Source: Engraulis encrasicolus (taxonomy: Eukaryota; Chordata; Actinopteri; Clupeiformes; Engraulidae). From it: a stretch of 64,000 bases of DNA. The stretch lies in the NCBI RefSeq assembly GCF_034702125.1, contig NC_085859.1, positions 6,281,116-6,345,115 on the forward strand, given 5' to 3'. The position numbers and the translations under genes were made by a program. The notes beneath the pieces are model-generated. The model ran no database searches. It was not told where the DNA came from and was given only the letters and a program-made list of their open reading frames with translations. Each line of letters starts with the position of its first letter. Position 1 is the first letter of the stretch. Below, piece after piece: positions 23,481 to 34,865 of this stretch.

Positions 23481-24390
23481 ACCTCCAAACTCGAATCAGT
23501 TCATGAACCTACCCTGCAGCATTCACACACCAAATCTGGGACAAATCCATCCACCCGGTCAGAAGTAATGGGCCAAACAAAAATTCGGCCATCTTGAACT
23601 CGGCCATCTTGAAATTGTTGACCTCCAAACTCGAATCAGTTCATGAACCTACCCTAGAACATTCACACACCAAATCTGGGACAAATCCATCCACCCGGTC
23701 AGAAGTTATGGACCAAACAAAAATTCGGCCATCTTGAATTCGGCCATCTTGAAATTGTTGACCTCCAAACTCGAATCAGTTCATGAACCTGCCCTAGAGC
23801 ATTCACACACCAAATCTGGGACAAATCCATCCACCCGGTCAGAAGTAATGGGCCAAACAAAAATTCGGCCATCTTGAATTCGGCCATCTTGAAATTGTTG
23901 ACCTCCAAACTCGAATCAGTTCATGAACCTACCCTAGAACATTCACACACCAAATCTGGGACAAATCCATCCACCCTGTCAGAAGTTAAGGACCAAACAA
24001 TAATTCGGCCATCTTGAATTCGGCCATCTTGAAATTGTTGACCTCCAAACTCGAATCAGTTCATGAACCTGCCCTAGAGCATTCACACACCAAATCTGGG
24101 ACAAATCCATCCACCCGGTCAGAAGTTATGGACCAAACAAAAATTCGGCCATCTTGAATTCGGCCATCTTGAAATTGTTGACCTCCAAACTCGAATCAGT
24201 TCATGAACCTACCCTAGAACATTCACACACCAAATCTGGGACAAATCCATCCACCCGGTCAGAAGTTATGGACCAAACAAAAATTCGGCCATCTTGAATT
24301 CGGCCATCTTGAAATTGTTGACCTCCAAACTCGAATCAGTTCATGAACCTGCCCTAGAGCATTCACACACCAAATCTGGGACAAATCCAA
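23481..24390 (+). repeat. 140-bp satellite, about 6.5 units, dimeric higher-order pattern
   Basis: ACCTCCAAACTCGAATCAGT recurs at 23481, 23621, 23761, 23901, 24041, 24181 and 24321, exactly 140 bp apart. Each unit after the first has a doubled (A/T)TCGGCCATCTTGAA. Successive units alternate CCTACCCTAGAAC and CCTGCCCTAGAGC, so the array looks built from a 280-bp dimer. It is followed by a (CGG)n tract. Confidence 0.93.
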
Positions 24391-24431
24391 ACATCCGTTC
24401 AAAAGTTATCGCGTTAACACGAAAGACCTTA

Positions 24432-24484
24432 CGCGGCGGCGGACGCGGCGGCGGCGGCGGCGGACGCGGCGGCGGCGGCGGCGG
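24432..24484 (+). repeat. (CGG)n / GGACGC trinucleotide tract
   Basis: GC-rich GCGGCGGCGGACGCGGC-type repeats abutting the satellite. Just beyond, CGCGTTTCGGGGATATA (about 24516) is the reverse complement of TATATCCCCGAAACGCG at about 22845, so the satellite and the palindromic MITE lie between inverted copies. Confidence 0.85.
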
Positions 24485-24748
24485 TGCACGCAAAACCATT
24501 ACATCCCCGACGCTCCGCGTTTCGGGGATATAATTAGGGAAATAAATAAACTTATTCATGATATTCTAATAAAATGGCCAGGAGCTGTATATCCCTCAAT
24601 GAACGTAATACAATTATGAAGTGATGTCATTCTGGGCTTAACACATGTGCAAGACAGCAAACCTTTAAGGTGGACACACCAGTCATCAACAGGAAGGTGA
24701 CTTTGGCATTCAGCATCACCTGTTTTCATTTTTTAAAAGAACTAAACT

Positions 24749-25745
24749 CAGGGTTCCCACACCTTTTTCATGAACAAATTCAAGCACTTTTCAAGCACCT
24801 TCAAGCACCAAATTTTCAGTTTTCCTGCACCCTTAAATAGGTCGCGGGAAGGCAGTGTTTCCCCCAGAAAATTGGTTAGTCAAGGTGGTGAGGCTTCGAG
24901 TCTGTCCCTGGGGGGCGGCGTGGCGGGGGGTGCAAAGATATTCCTTCTGTCAAGTAGCCATTTTTGCAGCTGGCACCGTTCGGCCCTCCAGCAACACACT
25001 GCTTGACACTGCGCTTTGTTTTGGTACTAGCCGCCATTGATCTGAACAAGGTGGAATGAGGTGAACTCACCCCTTCTATGTCACGCATATCAAGCATAAA
25101 ATTTGCATGTCACCAAAAAAAGTAAACATAACACTTTTTGGGAACGTTTTAACATGACTTTTAGGACAAAATAGCACCCAGACAATATCCCATTTTATTC
25201 ACAAGGCTTAGAACTTTCAGAATCTGTCCTGGAAATGGTCAAATTCCTTTACTTTGTTTTCGTTTCATAAACACTTTAAGAGTGACTTCTATGAAGTTTT
25301 TTTCAGCTCTCTGGGACAGTAGCACAGCAAAGACTTTCTGTTGTGAGTTTGGCCAATCGTTTTGTCCACAACTGGAGCAAGAAACAGCACAAATTGATGT
25401 GAATTCCAGACATGTCAACAACTAACATTTCCCTTACACGCGGCACGCGATGTAAACGCAGTTAGCGATGATGCATGCGACTATGCGATTTGGACGAAGA
25501 TTTTCGCATATCGCCGCGTCATAACGCATCGTTGCGCACATGTTCTGTTACTCACCCGATGTTACTTGTGTGTACACATGAATCAACTGCAATACCCTTA
25601 CGGTCACTTCCTAATGCTTTCCCCCCATTCTGTGTTACCGTGGGACTAATTATCTAACCAATACATAACCAGCAGCTTGCTACAACTTGCATTACAACGT
25701 GTTTTTTTTTAACAGGTTTTTTTTTTTTTTTTTTGCCCTGGGACG

Positions 25746-25783
<38 letters not shown>

Positions 25784-26160
25784 GGAACGTAGCCAAGGCG
25801 GGGGTGGGGTTTAGTCAAGGCGGCCGCCTTGATAAGAAAGCGCTGGGGGAAAGCCTGGAAGGGCGTGTGGGGGTCCTCCCCCAGCATTTTGTGTTTTTAA
25901 GATGCAATCTCCTGCATTCTAAACAATTTTAGGTTATCGAATGGCAAATCCCATCTGACATCTCACTCCCTCAGATTTTTGATGTACCTGAACAATTTAT
26001 TTCAATTATTTGGCTTACTGAATTTGACTTTTGACACAAATTTCAAGCATTTTCAAGCACTTCACCAAACATTCAAGCATTTTCACAACCTTGAAAACAC
26101 TTAATTGAAATTCTCAAGGAATAGTATTTTCAAGGAATTCAAGCACCAGTGGGAACCCTG
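24749..26160. mobile_element. hAT-like element (CAGGGTTCCCAC ends)
   Basis: 1412 bp with ends CAGGGTTCCCACACC / GTGGGAACCCTG and TTCAAGCACTTTTCAAGCAC arrays near both ends. Flanks share TAAACT. It contains a nested element at 24853-25857 and a poly-T tract at 25748-25780. Confidence 0.8.
24853..25857. mobile_element. Nested hAT-like element (CAGTGTTTCCCCCAG ends)
   Basis: Ends CAGTGTTTCCCCCAG / CTGGGGGAAAGCCTG, each next to a TTAGTCAAGG(T/C)GG phrase. Inserted in the 24749-26160 element. No transposase recognised; a 33-nt T run is inside. Confidence 0.65.
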
Positions 26161-26206
26161 TAAACTCTCAAAACAGCACTACTGCCCCGGCGTCCATGCT
26201 CCACTA

Positions 26207-26411
26207 CAGTGTTTCCCAACCAGGAGTACGTGTACCACTAGGGGTACGCGAACACACCTCGGGGTACACAGAAAAATTTTATAATAGCAAATATATTGAG
26301 TGTAGTCACATTGGGATAGAGGAACAGAGCATGTGTGAGGGCGAGGGGGTGCTCATCATATGACAAAATGGCTTAGGGGGTGTGCAGGACAAAAAAGGTT
26401 GGGAAACACTG
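26207..26411. mobile_element. Short hAT-like MITE next to gene 2 acidic exon
   Basis: 205 bp, ends CAGTGTTTCCCAACCAG / GGTTGGGAAACACTG, flanked by CCACTA and CACTAC (imperfect duplication). About 120 bp downstream of the acidic exon donor. Confidence 0.75.
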
Positions 26412-26531
26412 CACTACAGGATGGTACCGGAGTGGAGAGTAGAGTACAGCATTTTGGAAGGACAAAAACTTGTAAACATGGACAGCACAATAATTCTGTC
26501 TGATACAGTATGTACAACCAACTTCACTTAC

Positions 26532-27195
26532 TTTCTGCAGATGCAGCGGACGCATCTTCATCTTCCTCTCCATTGATGACCTCCATCCTCTGATGCCCGG
26601 GACCAGGAACGCTAGACATCTTCTCCACCTCTTCTATTCTATCTCTTTCTTCTTCTTCCTCCTCCTCTTCATCTCCATTGATGACCTCAATCCTCTGACG
26701 CCCAGGAACGCTAGACATCTTCTGATGCCCGGGGCCAGGAACGCTAGATATCTTCTCCATCTCCACCTCCTCCTCCTCTTCTTCTTCTTCTATTCTATCT
26801 CTTTCTTCTTCATGCTCTTCCTCTCCTTCTCCATTGGTGACCATCACCCTCTCAGGTCCAGGGACAGGAACACTAGACACCTTCTTCATCTCCTCCTCCT
26901 CTTCTTCTTCTACTACTCCATTCCTTTCTTCTTCCTCCACCTCCTCTTCACCATTTCCTGCTCCATTGGTGATGATCACCTTCTCAAATCCAGGGAGAGG
27001 GCCGCTACATGCCTCCTCCTCCTCTTCTTGTTCTTCTCCATCTCTTCCTTCTTCTCCTCCTCCTCCTCCATCCTTTTCCTCTTCCTCTCCATTTTCATTA
27101 GTAACTACAACCTTCAGAAACCCTGGGTCAGGAGCAGTAGATGACTCGTCCTCTTCGGTTTTAATGTCTTGGTCCAATTCAGGCTTCTCATCCAT
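26532..27195 (-). CDS. Zinc-finger gene 2, acidic N-terminal exon (about 5 repeats)
   Basis: The longest acidic exon of the array. It begins MDEKPELDQDIKTEEDESS, then carries about five copies of a unit of the form SxPxPG, four to six residues, V(I/V)xNG, then a Glu run, often with RDRIEE. Copies start near APDPGFLK, GPLPGFEK, VPVPGPER, VPGPGHQK and VPGPGHQR. It ends GAA A before GTAAGT (GT at 26531-26530), phase 1, and joins the finger exon as S-E-G-Q-S. The acceptor is ctcttgcag just upstream of the start, and a TAG in frame with the ATG precedes it within the exon. No known domain is recognised. The sequence is low complexity, so repeat number may vary between alleles. Confidence 0.85.
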
Positions 27196-27399
27196 TATCT
27201 ATCTGCAAGAGGAGAGGAGTAAAGAGTTATTTCACATGATTTCAAACAGTTTGGGGCCCCACCAAAACACAGATTCTAAATGAACTAAGTGTGCCTTTTC
27301 AGTAGCAAGGTAGAACCCCTGAACCGCAGTTGCCTGAATCATGGGTAGGACACTTAATTGAACTGATATGAGCAAGCATGAATGAGAAGTGTCCCACCC

Positions 27400-27570
27400 T
27401 CCCCGCTTTTGTATAGGTTCGAATCCCAGCCCTACCTCCCTACACGCCCGAGCAAGACAAGTGTACCCACATCGCTTCAGGGACTAACAAATGTCCTGTA
27501 AATAGGCCTAATAACTGTAAGCCCCTTTGGATAACAATGATTCAGCTTAGTAATGGAATGGAACCAATCC
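27400..27570. mobile_element. tRNA-type SINE remnant, intron 1 of gene 2
   Basis: GGTTCGAATCCCAGCCCT (B-box like) then a tail with AGCCCCTTTGGATAACAATGATTC, similar to common fish SINE/LINE tails. The same remnant is at 40935-41080 in intron 1 of gene 3, so it predates that duplication. Confidence 0.55.
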
Positions 27571-28051
27571 ATTAATCAATCAAAATTACTTGCATATCAT
27601 CATACATAAAATTGTTCAATGTGCTTAAGAGTAGAGAAAGAGAAAAGACAATAACAAAGAAACTACGTTGTGTTATAGATATAATTCACCAAAGGCAGAT
27701 GAGAATTAATTAAATATTTTAAAAACAAGTTGGGCTACTGTTGGGGCAGTTCTAATTTGGACTGGAAGTTGGTTCCAGCATTTTGCAGCATAATGACTAT
27801 GACTACATGACATTTCTTGACGTGACTCTTGGCACAACCAGAGGATATTCTGAAGACCCTAAAGACATCTATTAGGATGATATTGCTCAATCATATTTGC
27901 ATTAGGCCTAGGCTACAATGTATCTTTAACTTTGTTGTCAGCACAGCAGTTGCAGGAAAGGTTGCTGCAGCCACGACGGCGAGGTAAATTACACAAACGT
28001 GAAGGTCTCACGAGGAAAAAATCAGGTGATGGACTTGGTTTAATGTCTTAC

Positions 28052-28235
28052 CAGCTGTCCGTGTAGTCTTGGTTTTCGGTATTAAATGAAGGGACTCCGG
28101 GAAAAAAACAGGACAACTTCTGTCTCCCAGTCCGGTAGGTTCGCGCCAGCACAGTGTGAAGCCAGCGGACAAACACGTTTGTTTCGGATGTCGTGTCACC
28201 GACAAGCGTCAACTTCAAAACCAAAGTCCCGTGTA
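28052..28235 (-). other. Zinc-finger gene 2, non-coding first exon (5' UTR)
   Basis: Donor CAGCTG|GTAAGAC (GT at 28051-28050). The segment is closely similar to 43597-43795, including TTTCGGATGTCGTGTCA, CTTCAAAACCAAAGTCCCGTGTAGGA and GTCTCCCAGTCCGGTA. Similarity continues upstream to about 28620, so the duplicated block includes the promoter region. The transcription start is not defined. Gene 2 spans roughly 15265-28235. Confidence 0.6.
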
Positions 28236-28679
28236 GGACTAGACCAAAAGTGAAAGCAGTAATAACACTTTGATAAACAAAGGATTATCTTGTCAGTTGC
28301 CTTTTTAAATGTCGTAGTCTTTATTGTGCATATGTGGTGTGCGCCTTGTAGGCTCTTAAATCTCATTATAGACAGTAAAGGCGTTTGCTGCCGTCAATGC
28401 GGTGGGCAGCCAGCAGTGGCGTCAGCTGACCTAATGCAATACAGGGGCACAGTGGGCACTGAGATAACGTGAGCACGAAAGCAAAACATTGTGTCCAGTT
28501 ATTTCTTCTTAGAACGCTTGTAAATCAATTATATTATAGCAAGTAGTGCTAAAATTGAGCTAAATTCCAAGGTAGCAAGGTTTTATTTGTGAAACCCATA
28601 CTAGGGCACAGCAATTCAATAACCAGTAGTGTGCCCCTGAACAGGGTAGTGAGCTACATGGGATGGGCCTTACCTAGAC

Positions 28680-29040
28680 CAGTGTTTCTCAACAGGGGTG
28701 CCGGGGCACCCTGGGGTGCCACAGGCCTCCCTCAGGGGTGCCGCGGAAACGTGGCTGATAAATAAATTATGTAATATAATACATATTTGTCTAAATTGAT
28801 AAGTTAATGTTAGTCAGTGGAATCTTTCATCTGCCATCTACGCACAGTAAAGTAAATATAGGTCGCCCCAGTCAGCTGCAACTTCGAACGTAGGCCGTGT
28901 GACGTCTCCAAATGTGTTACTTTTCTAAGCTTGTGTGGCATCGGATGCGGAGCCATGTTACGGCTTGTTGGTTTGGGGTGCCTTGAAATTTGTCATGAAT
29001 TGAAAGGGTGCCTCGCCTAAAAAAAGGTTGAGAAACACTG
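28680..29040. mobile_element. hAT-like MITE with perfect 8-bp duplication
   Basis: 361 bp, ends CAGTGTTTCTCAACAGGGG / AAAGGTTGAGAAACACTG, flanked by ACCTAGAC at 28672-28679 and 29041-29048. The paralogous flank upstream of gene 3 (about 44560) has the empty site TTACCCAGACACACGAGG. Confidence 0.93.
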
Positions 29041-29269
29041 ACCTAGACACACGAGGTCCACTCCATTATCCAAACTCCCGACCTCGATTGGTGCTTTTGG
29101 CCTCAAGCTTTGCCGATGTCCCGCCTCCGTGCAGAGATCAATTAAGTTATCCAAGCTGTCAACCTTGACACAGCCTTTTGAGTAGTTTTCCCCATTAATT
29201 AACCAACCAGTCTTGTCAACATTAATCATATGTTTTTTCATTCAAAATATGACTCATACTGAATTCCAT

Positions 29270-30300
29270 TTTAACCCTATCCAGACCGGGCTTTTTTGGC
29301 ATTCCTGGGACCGGGGCTCTTTTGACCCCCTAACCCCCCCGCTCATAACTTATGAACCGAATGGCGTATGACCGCCAAACTTGGAAGGGATGATCTTCAG
29401 CCAAAGATCTATGAATGACATCATTTTGGTGTCATTATTGGATATTATGACGTCATTAGGATGTCATTTCCTGATTTTATTGCCCAAAATGTCACCTTAA
29501 TGTATTTTCCATCTAACTTGGGTAATGCACATTAATTTTGGTTATTATGTCCTTCAGACCACTTCAAATGTTCACAAGGTTGTCTGATGCTATTGAAAAT
29601 GTAAAAAAATATGAAAAATGATGATGATGAGACTTAGATCAGTGATTTTTGGCCAGGTGTACCTGTCATAAAACCGTTGCCATGGCAACAACAGCAATGA
29701 TAAACCTAATCTTTTGGTATCACACTGTAGCCAACTTCATTTTAGGAAAAGTCACAAAGTTTCGTAGTCATAGCTTTAGTCATTCAGGAGTTATACGACA
29801 TCAAAGTTGGTGCGGGCACTTTTAGCCCCCCCCCCTGTATTTTAATATTTGTTTACCTGTCCAGGGACTGCAGATGGAAATTAGCTACTATATAGCTATA
29901 ATCTGGCACAAGTCATCTTTTTACCTCTGTAAACAATGTCTATTGTGCATGGTCCCTGCTGAACTAAACTAAACTAAATAAACTAAACTAAACATTCAAC
30001 ATCCCAAATGCGAATGAGAAAATCAACTTTGAATTGAGAGCAGGGTATCTGACAGCTTCAGCTGGGTCCAGGACAGAAACCTCTGAATTTGGAGCAGGGA
30101 TGCCCCCCCCCCTCTTTTGGAGCAGGGATGCCCAGGTTAAAGTGGTCAGATTAGAGCATTGGAGCAGGGATGCCCAGGTTAAGGTGGCCAGATTTAGTTT
30201 GAAGAGATTTTAGAGGGCAGATTACACTTCCGGCCAGAATAAACACTGACTAACAGATGGAGATGCTATGTATGAAACTACCTATGAAGGCATAGGCCTA
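29270..30300. other. Intergenic sequence between genes 2 and 3, unclassified
   Basis: Begins TTAACCCTATCCAGACCGGGC. The phrase GGAGCAGGGATGCCC occurs three times between about 30092 and 30178. No gene or complete transposon recognised. Confidence 0.45.
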
Positions 30301-30450
30301 CTTAAAAAAAGAAATGGCATTGGTACCATGTAACGGAGGCTAACTAGCAGAGTTGGCGTGGAACGTTAGTAAACCTCCCTTCCGACAGCCTTCTACAGTG
30401 TCAATGCCGTTGGGCTGGTGGACTGGTCCTTTAGTCCAGCGGTATCATAC

Positions 30451-30734
30451 TGAGTGCATCTTAATATGCGACCTTGCCTCCTCCACTTGCTTCTCGTCAT
30501 GATGACATCACTGACAACAGCATTATATTTCAATATCTTGCAAAAGCTCAATTGTAGAGTCTTTTCCTCATTTGCAATTGGGATGGTGAATGAAAAACAG
30601 TCCCTCAAAAGTTGTTGTGGCTAGGCTGACAGCTGGGAAACTTTATCGTTTTCTCCACGGAGGAGGGGCCAGGAGGCGGGATGAGGAGACAAGCGCAAGT
30701 GGAGGAGGCAAGGTCGCATATTAAGACGCACTCA
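30451..30734. mobile_element. MITE family G copy 3 (complete)
   Basis: 284 bp, inverted ends TGAGTGCATCTTAATATGCG / GCATATTAAGACGCACTCA. The paralogous sequence near gene 4 (about 47235) reads ATCATACAGTACCTGCC without the insert, so it arrived after that duplication. Confidence 0.85.
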
Positions 30735-30891
30735 CTGTACCTCCCATTTCCCAACCGATGTAGCCTAGTTGACGAGGTCGCAGGTACACGCCCCGAGGGG
30801 CTGTAAATGTAACAGCGTTAATTCAACCTTCTGAGTCGCTCCTACTCCTGTAAACCCTTCTCTCAATGTGCTGAAATAACCCTGGCTACGT

Positions 30892-31074
30892 TTACATGAG
30901 ACATTTAATTCAGAATTAACTCACTTTAATTCTGAATAAAGCTTAATTCCACTTTGAAAACGTCATGTAAACACTCAACAATTCGGAATTAAATGAAAGA
31001 TCAAAGTAAACTCGACGGAATTATTTAATTCTGAATTATTAATTCTGAATTAAAAATGTCATGTAAACATATCC
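30892..31074. mobile_element. Short MITE with CTACGTTTACATG ends
   Basis: Ends GGCTACGTTTACATGAGAC / GTCATGTAAACATATCC with internal TTAATTCTGAATTA palindromes. About 180 bp. It lies in a roughly 1.2-kb stretch (30830-32000) absent from the equivalent place near gene 4. Confidence 0.6.
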
Positions 31075-32841
31075 ACTTATGTTCCAAATCTGGCCCGCCA
31101 TCAATTACATTCGGCCCGTGAGATGCAACAAATAGCAGTCCAGTAAGTGCAGTCAAATAGCCTTATTGAAAAAAAATGAAGACAGTAAGTATTAGTTCCA
31201 CGCTTCTTTGTTTGTCCTGCATTCAGAATCAACTTTCTGTTCCATGGCTTTTAACAACCAAATTTTGCATTGATAGCTAGCAATCTTCAGCTAATGAAAC
31301 AGTTTATTACAGTAATTAACAACTGGCAATTGTTACCGCAGGTTGCTAAAGCAGGTCGCCTTTGGTTGCGTTCAGATCGGAAGGCAGTGACTCGATGACT
31401 CCCCTCCTACATGAACAGGTCTCTGATCAGACAGGTGAAGTTAGCTGATGAGGCGGTCGTTTCGAACGGCACTAACTAGTGCGCTGCCCTGCGCATTTGA
31501 TCTTACGGCGATTCCATGGCGGGAGTTAGGTTCATCACGTTAGCGCTTAGCTTGCTATTTGAATGGTGAATGACCGCCAGACGGCGGAATCGTAAAATAG
31601 GCTATAAATAGATCTAGCGACGGCATATTTACATACTACAACGTTGATTTATCGCTTCAATTCTCAACATCTGTGTACATAAGTGTCAGAATAAAGAACA
31701 TTATAAGGTGGTAGCTTGGGTAGTAGCCATGTTTGTTTTTCTAGGTTTCCGGTTGAGAGGGAGGTGGCGCACAGCATTTTGGGTACAAAGGCAGCGAAGT
31801 CAGCATCTGATGGTGCCCTCAAATATCACCGTTACGCCCACAAATGCAGTCAACTGCCAAGGGAGGAAATAAAGCAATTTTTCGTTTCGATCCACACTTC
31901 ATGACTCGATGTCCAGTTAGCTCACTGGAAGGACAGCTGTTCCCTGTTTCGAACGGACCCTTTGTCATGTAGCAGCACAGGAGATGTAGCAGTCTGTATT
32001 GTATCAGTACTTAGAAGAAAATGTTTGTTTTCAATTCAAATGACATGAAATTAATTGCATTTATGTTACATAACATTTATTGCCACCCGCGATACCCTTG
32101 CCTTGACAGAAAACATTTTTGGCCTGCACCCAAACCTAACTGCCTACCCCTGCCGTACAATGTACTGTGCACAATGAGAAATACCATTCCATATCTAAGA
32201 CATTTCACCCTTTGAAAACATATCATTGGTCTATTCATGGAAGTCTACATTTATTTAGAAAAGAAACAAAATACTGTTGATTGGATGCCACCAAAAGACA
32301 TTTCCTTCAAATAACACGTCAGAGAATGCATCAGAGAATGTGTCAGAGATTTTTGACAATAAAGTACACTTGACTTGAAGTGAAATTCTGAATTACTTTG
32401 ACAACAAATATGGCTTGCCAAAGAAAATGTGCCCTGCTCCCCCTGAGAATGTTACCGTTTGCTAAAACAAATAAACAGTAGTAAGAGAATAAGAAGGAAG
32501 GAAGAAGAAGTTATCAAGTGAACCCATAGGCAGAGTGCACATCCTCACCAAAGTCTCCTCTCCCTAGGAATAACAAGATCAGGGCAAGTTACATACTTAA
32601 TGCTGCAATTATATACAAAAGTAATATTTTTCCTCACAACGTGAACAGGTTTATAAGATTAATGCTAAACATTTAGCCTTACATACAATATAGTGCTGTT
32701 AAAAACTTAGTTGTTCCCCTCTGTCAGTGGAGAGAGACAAGTACAGAGGAGAGACATAACTTCATAACAAACCAGTACCGGCCCGGGACAAGAGTCCTAT
32801 TTTAGAGTATTTTTGTGACCAAAACTCAGCAATGAGAGCAC

Positions 32842-34064
32842 TTATACATTTTGTTCCCTAGCATGAACCCTTTCGTGGGATTTGAGATAATTTATCAGAG
32901 CAAAAGTCTTTCCGCAAAGCGTGCACTGAAATGGTTTCTCCCCTGTATGGAGTCTCTCGTGTTTTTTGAGATCGTGCTGGTGACCAAAGTTCTTTCCACA
33001 CAGTGGGCACAGAAATGGTTTCTCACCAGTATGGGTCCTCATATGTATGCTGAGTTTCCTCTTGAAATGGAATCGCTTATCGCATACAGTGCACTGGAAT
33101 GGTTTTTCCGTGGTGCTATGGAGGCATATAAGGTGGGTCTTGAGACCGCTTTTCTTACCAAAGCGCTTTCCACAGTGAGGACACTGAAATGATTTTTCCC
33201 CTGCATGGGCTCTCATGTGCCCAGAATGGACCATCTTGTGCTCCTTGAAACTGGTTGCGTGTGCTAATGTCTTTCCGCAGTCAGAACAGTGAAATGGCTT
33301 TTTTCCTGAGTGGATTGCCTCGTGCTTTCTCAAGTTGGACCGGTGGTTAAACATCTTTCCACACTGAGAGCACTGAAAGCGTCTCTCCTCGGACGGCATC
33401 GCCCTCTTCACACTGCTCTCCTGAGAGTTCTCAGGACCAAGACTCTTTCCACTCTTTTCCTCTGATTGCCCTCCCCCTTCATCAAGTTTCTGGTTGCCGT
33501 TTGCACCAGAGTGCTTGATCTGATGCTTCTCCAAGCAGCTCTTGTAATTAAACTCCTTTCCACATTCAGAGCACTGAAACGATTTATGGACGGATCCCTG
33601 ATGGCTCTTGACATCGTCCTTTTGACTTAACGTCTTTCCGCACTCAACCGGTTCTTCCCCAACATGGGACGTCAGGTGAATATTGAGTCTCAATTTTTGC
33701 CAAAATCCTTTTCCGCATAGAGGACATTTAAACGGCCCTGAATGGGCCTGAATGTTGTGTTGCTTGAGCTCTTTTATTCGTGTAAAATTCTTTTCACATT
33801 TAGAGCATTGAAACAGCTTTTTTTCTGCTGAATGCATTGTCTGGTGTTTTTTCAGGTTGGCAATCTGGTTAAATGTTTTCCCACATTGTAAACATTGAAA
33901 TGTTTTCTGTCCAATATGAGTCATTTCATGCTTTGTGAGTCTGATCTTGTCAGTGAAGCGCTCTCCACAAATAGAGCATGGAAATGGCTTGGCTTGACGA
34001 CGTCTTCCTTTCCTGTTCTCCTCTCCATTCTGGCTTCCATTAGATTGGACACTTTGGCCCTCAC
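32842..34064 (-). CDS. Zinc-finger gene 3, C2H2 finger exon (mosaic)
   Basis: After acceptor tttatgtttcag the exon reads SEGQSVQSNGSQNGEEN, a basic run, then 11 intact fingers and a degenerate one (VECGKTLSQKDDVKSH). It ends CTLCGKTFALINYLKSHERVH, AREQNV, stop. The first part resembles gene 2 (HNIQAHSGPFKC, the degenerate finger); from FNYKSCLEKHQ onward it resembles gene 4, including the SGANGNQKLDEGGGQ spacer. Relative to gene 4 a 63-bp in-frame stretch (one finger length) is missing between KMVHSG and HMRAH. With 40143-40668 the coding length is 1749 nt (582 aa). The open frame begins with a Met at 34095 inside the intron, which is not the start. Confidence 0.9.
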
Positions 34065-34495
34065 CTGAAACATAAATAAAACACTTTTCAGACACGGCAT
34101 TTAAAAAAAAAAAAAAGACTCATTCCACATGAGTCAGACTTACATTTTACCAGACTTGTGTAAATACAGTTCTGATGTTCTACCTTGCCACTGAAAAACC
34201 ACACCAAGGTTCACTAAAAACCATACCGGGCAGACTCCGAAGTGTCAGCCTGATCATCATCGACTTTCAAATCTCTTCGAGACTTGACCTAGAGCATAAC
34301 AATTAACATTTCCCAAATGGCCTCCCTTGGTTTGCTAATGATTGTCTGCTTCCCGACAAAGTGGGAGGAGTTCCCGTATTTACGGGAACTCAGAAAGTAC
34401 TTGCATTGCTGACCTGACTGGTAGCAACGCTGAAGCTGTTGCGTCACTAGGAGGGCACAGTCTGGCTACCGAAGTGTACTTTTAAGTGACCTTAA

Positions 34496-34865
34496 AAGGT
34501 GCGCTGTGTAAGATTGTGGTCAGAGTAGGTATTGCAACTATGCTGCTCATTGAAACAGTGCTGCTTAATGCCAAATTTGGTCTTTTCCTGAATATTTACT
34601 AAATAAATAAACTAATATTTACAAGTATGACCAAAGTACAAAGGTTTTCAGGTAAAAGAGTTTCTGGAGATTCAAAATGACGGACAATGGAGGATCCACC
34701 TTTTTATTTATGAAAAGTGCAATTTTCCCAGTCATAATGAATACTTAGAATTTGATGGTGGTGGTAAGTATTCATGAAAAGGGTAACATTTGTGAATGGG
34801 CAGCATGAATTCTGGAAATTAACCACTACAAATATTACACAGTGCAAAATATTACACAGTGCACC
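34496..34865. mobile_element. Family A-related MITE (variant), intron 2 of gene 3
   Basis: Starts AAGGTGCGCTGTGTAAGATTG after TTAA at 34492-34495 and ends with a duplicated AATATTACACAGTGCA. The core GAATTTGATGGTGGTGGTAAG is shared with family A. Confidence 0.75.

Noticed and set aside
23481..24390. CRISPR-like regular repeats
   Set aside because: The 140-bp period has no short repeat/unique spacer structure; whole units are near identical. This is a satellite in a vertebrate genome.
24294..24533. Open frame with Gly/Arg-rich (CGG)n translation
   Set aside because: It is satellite plus trinucleotide repeat, with no splice context or homology.
26593..27283. Plus-strand Ser/Phe-rich open frames opposite the acidic exons (also 40201-40713 and 59584-60120)
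   Set aside because: They are the antisense of GAG/GAA-rich exons (CTC/TTC/TCC codons). No domain, no start context and no homology independent of the minus-strand genes.
31716..31904. 62-aa plus-strand frame between genes 2 and 3
   Set aside because: Protein-like composition but no recognisable motif, no splice partner, and it lies in a block absent from the paralogous flank; not enough to call a gene.
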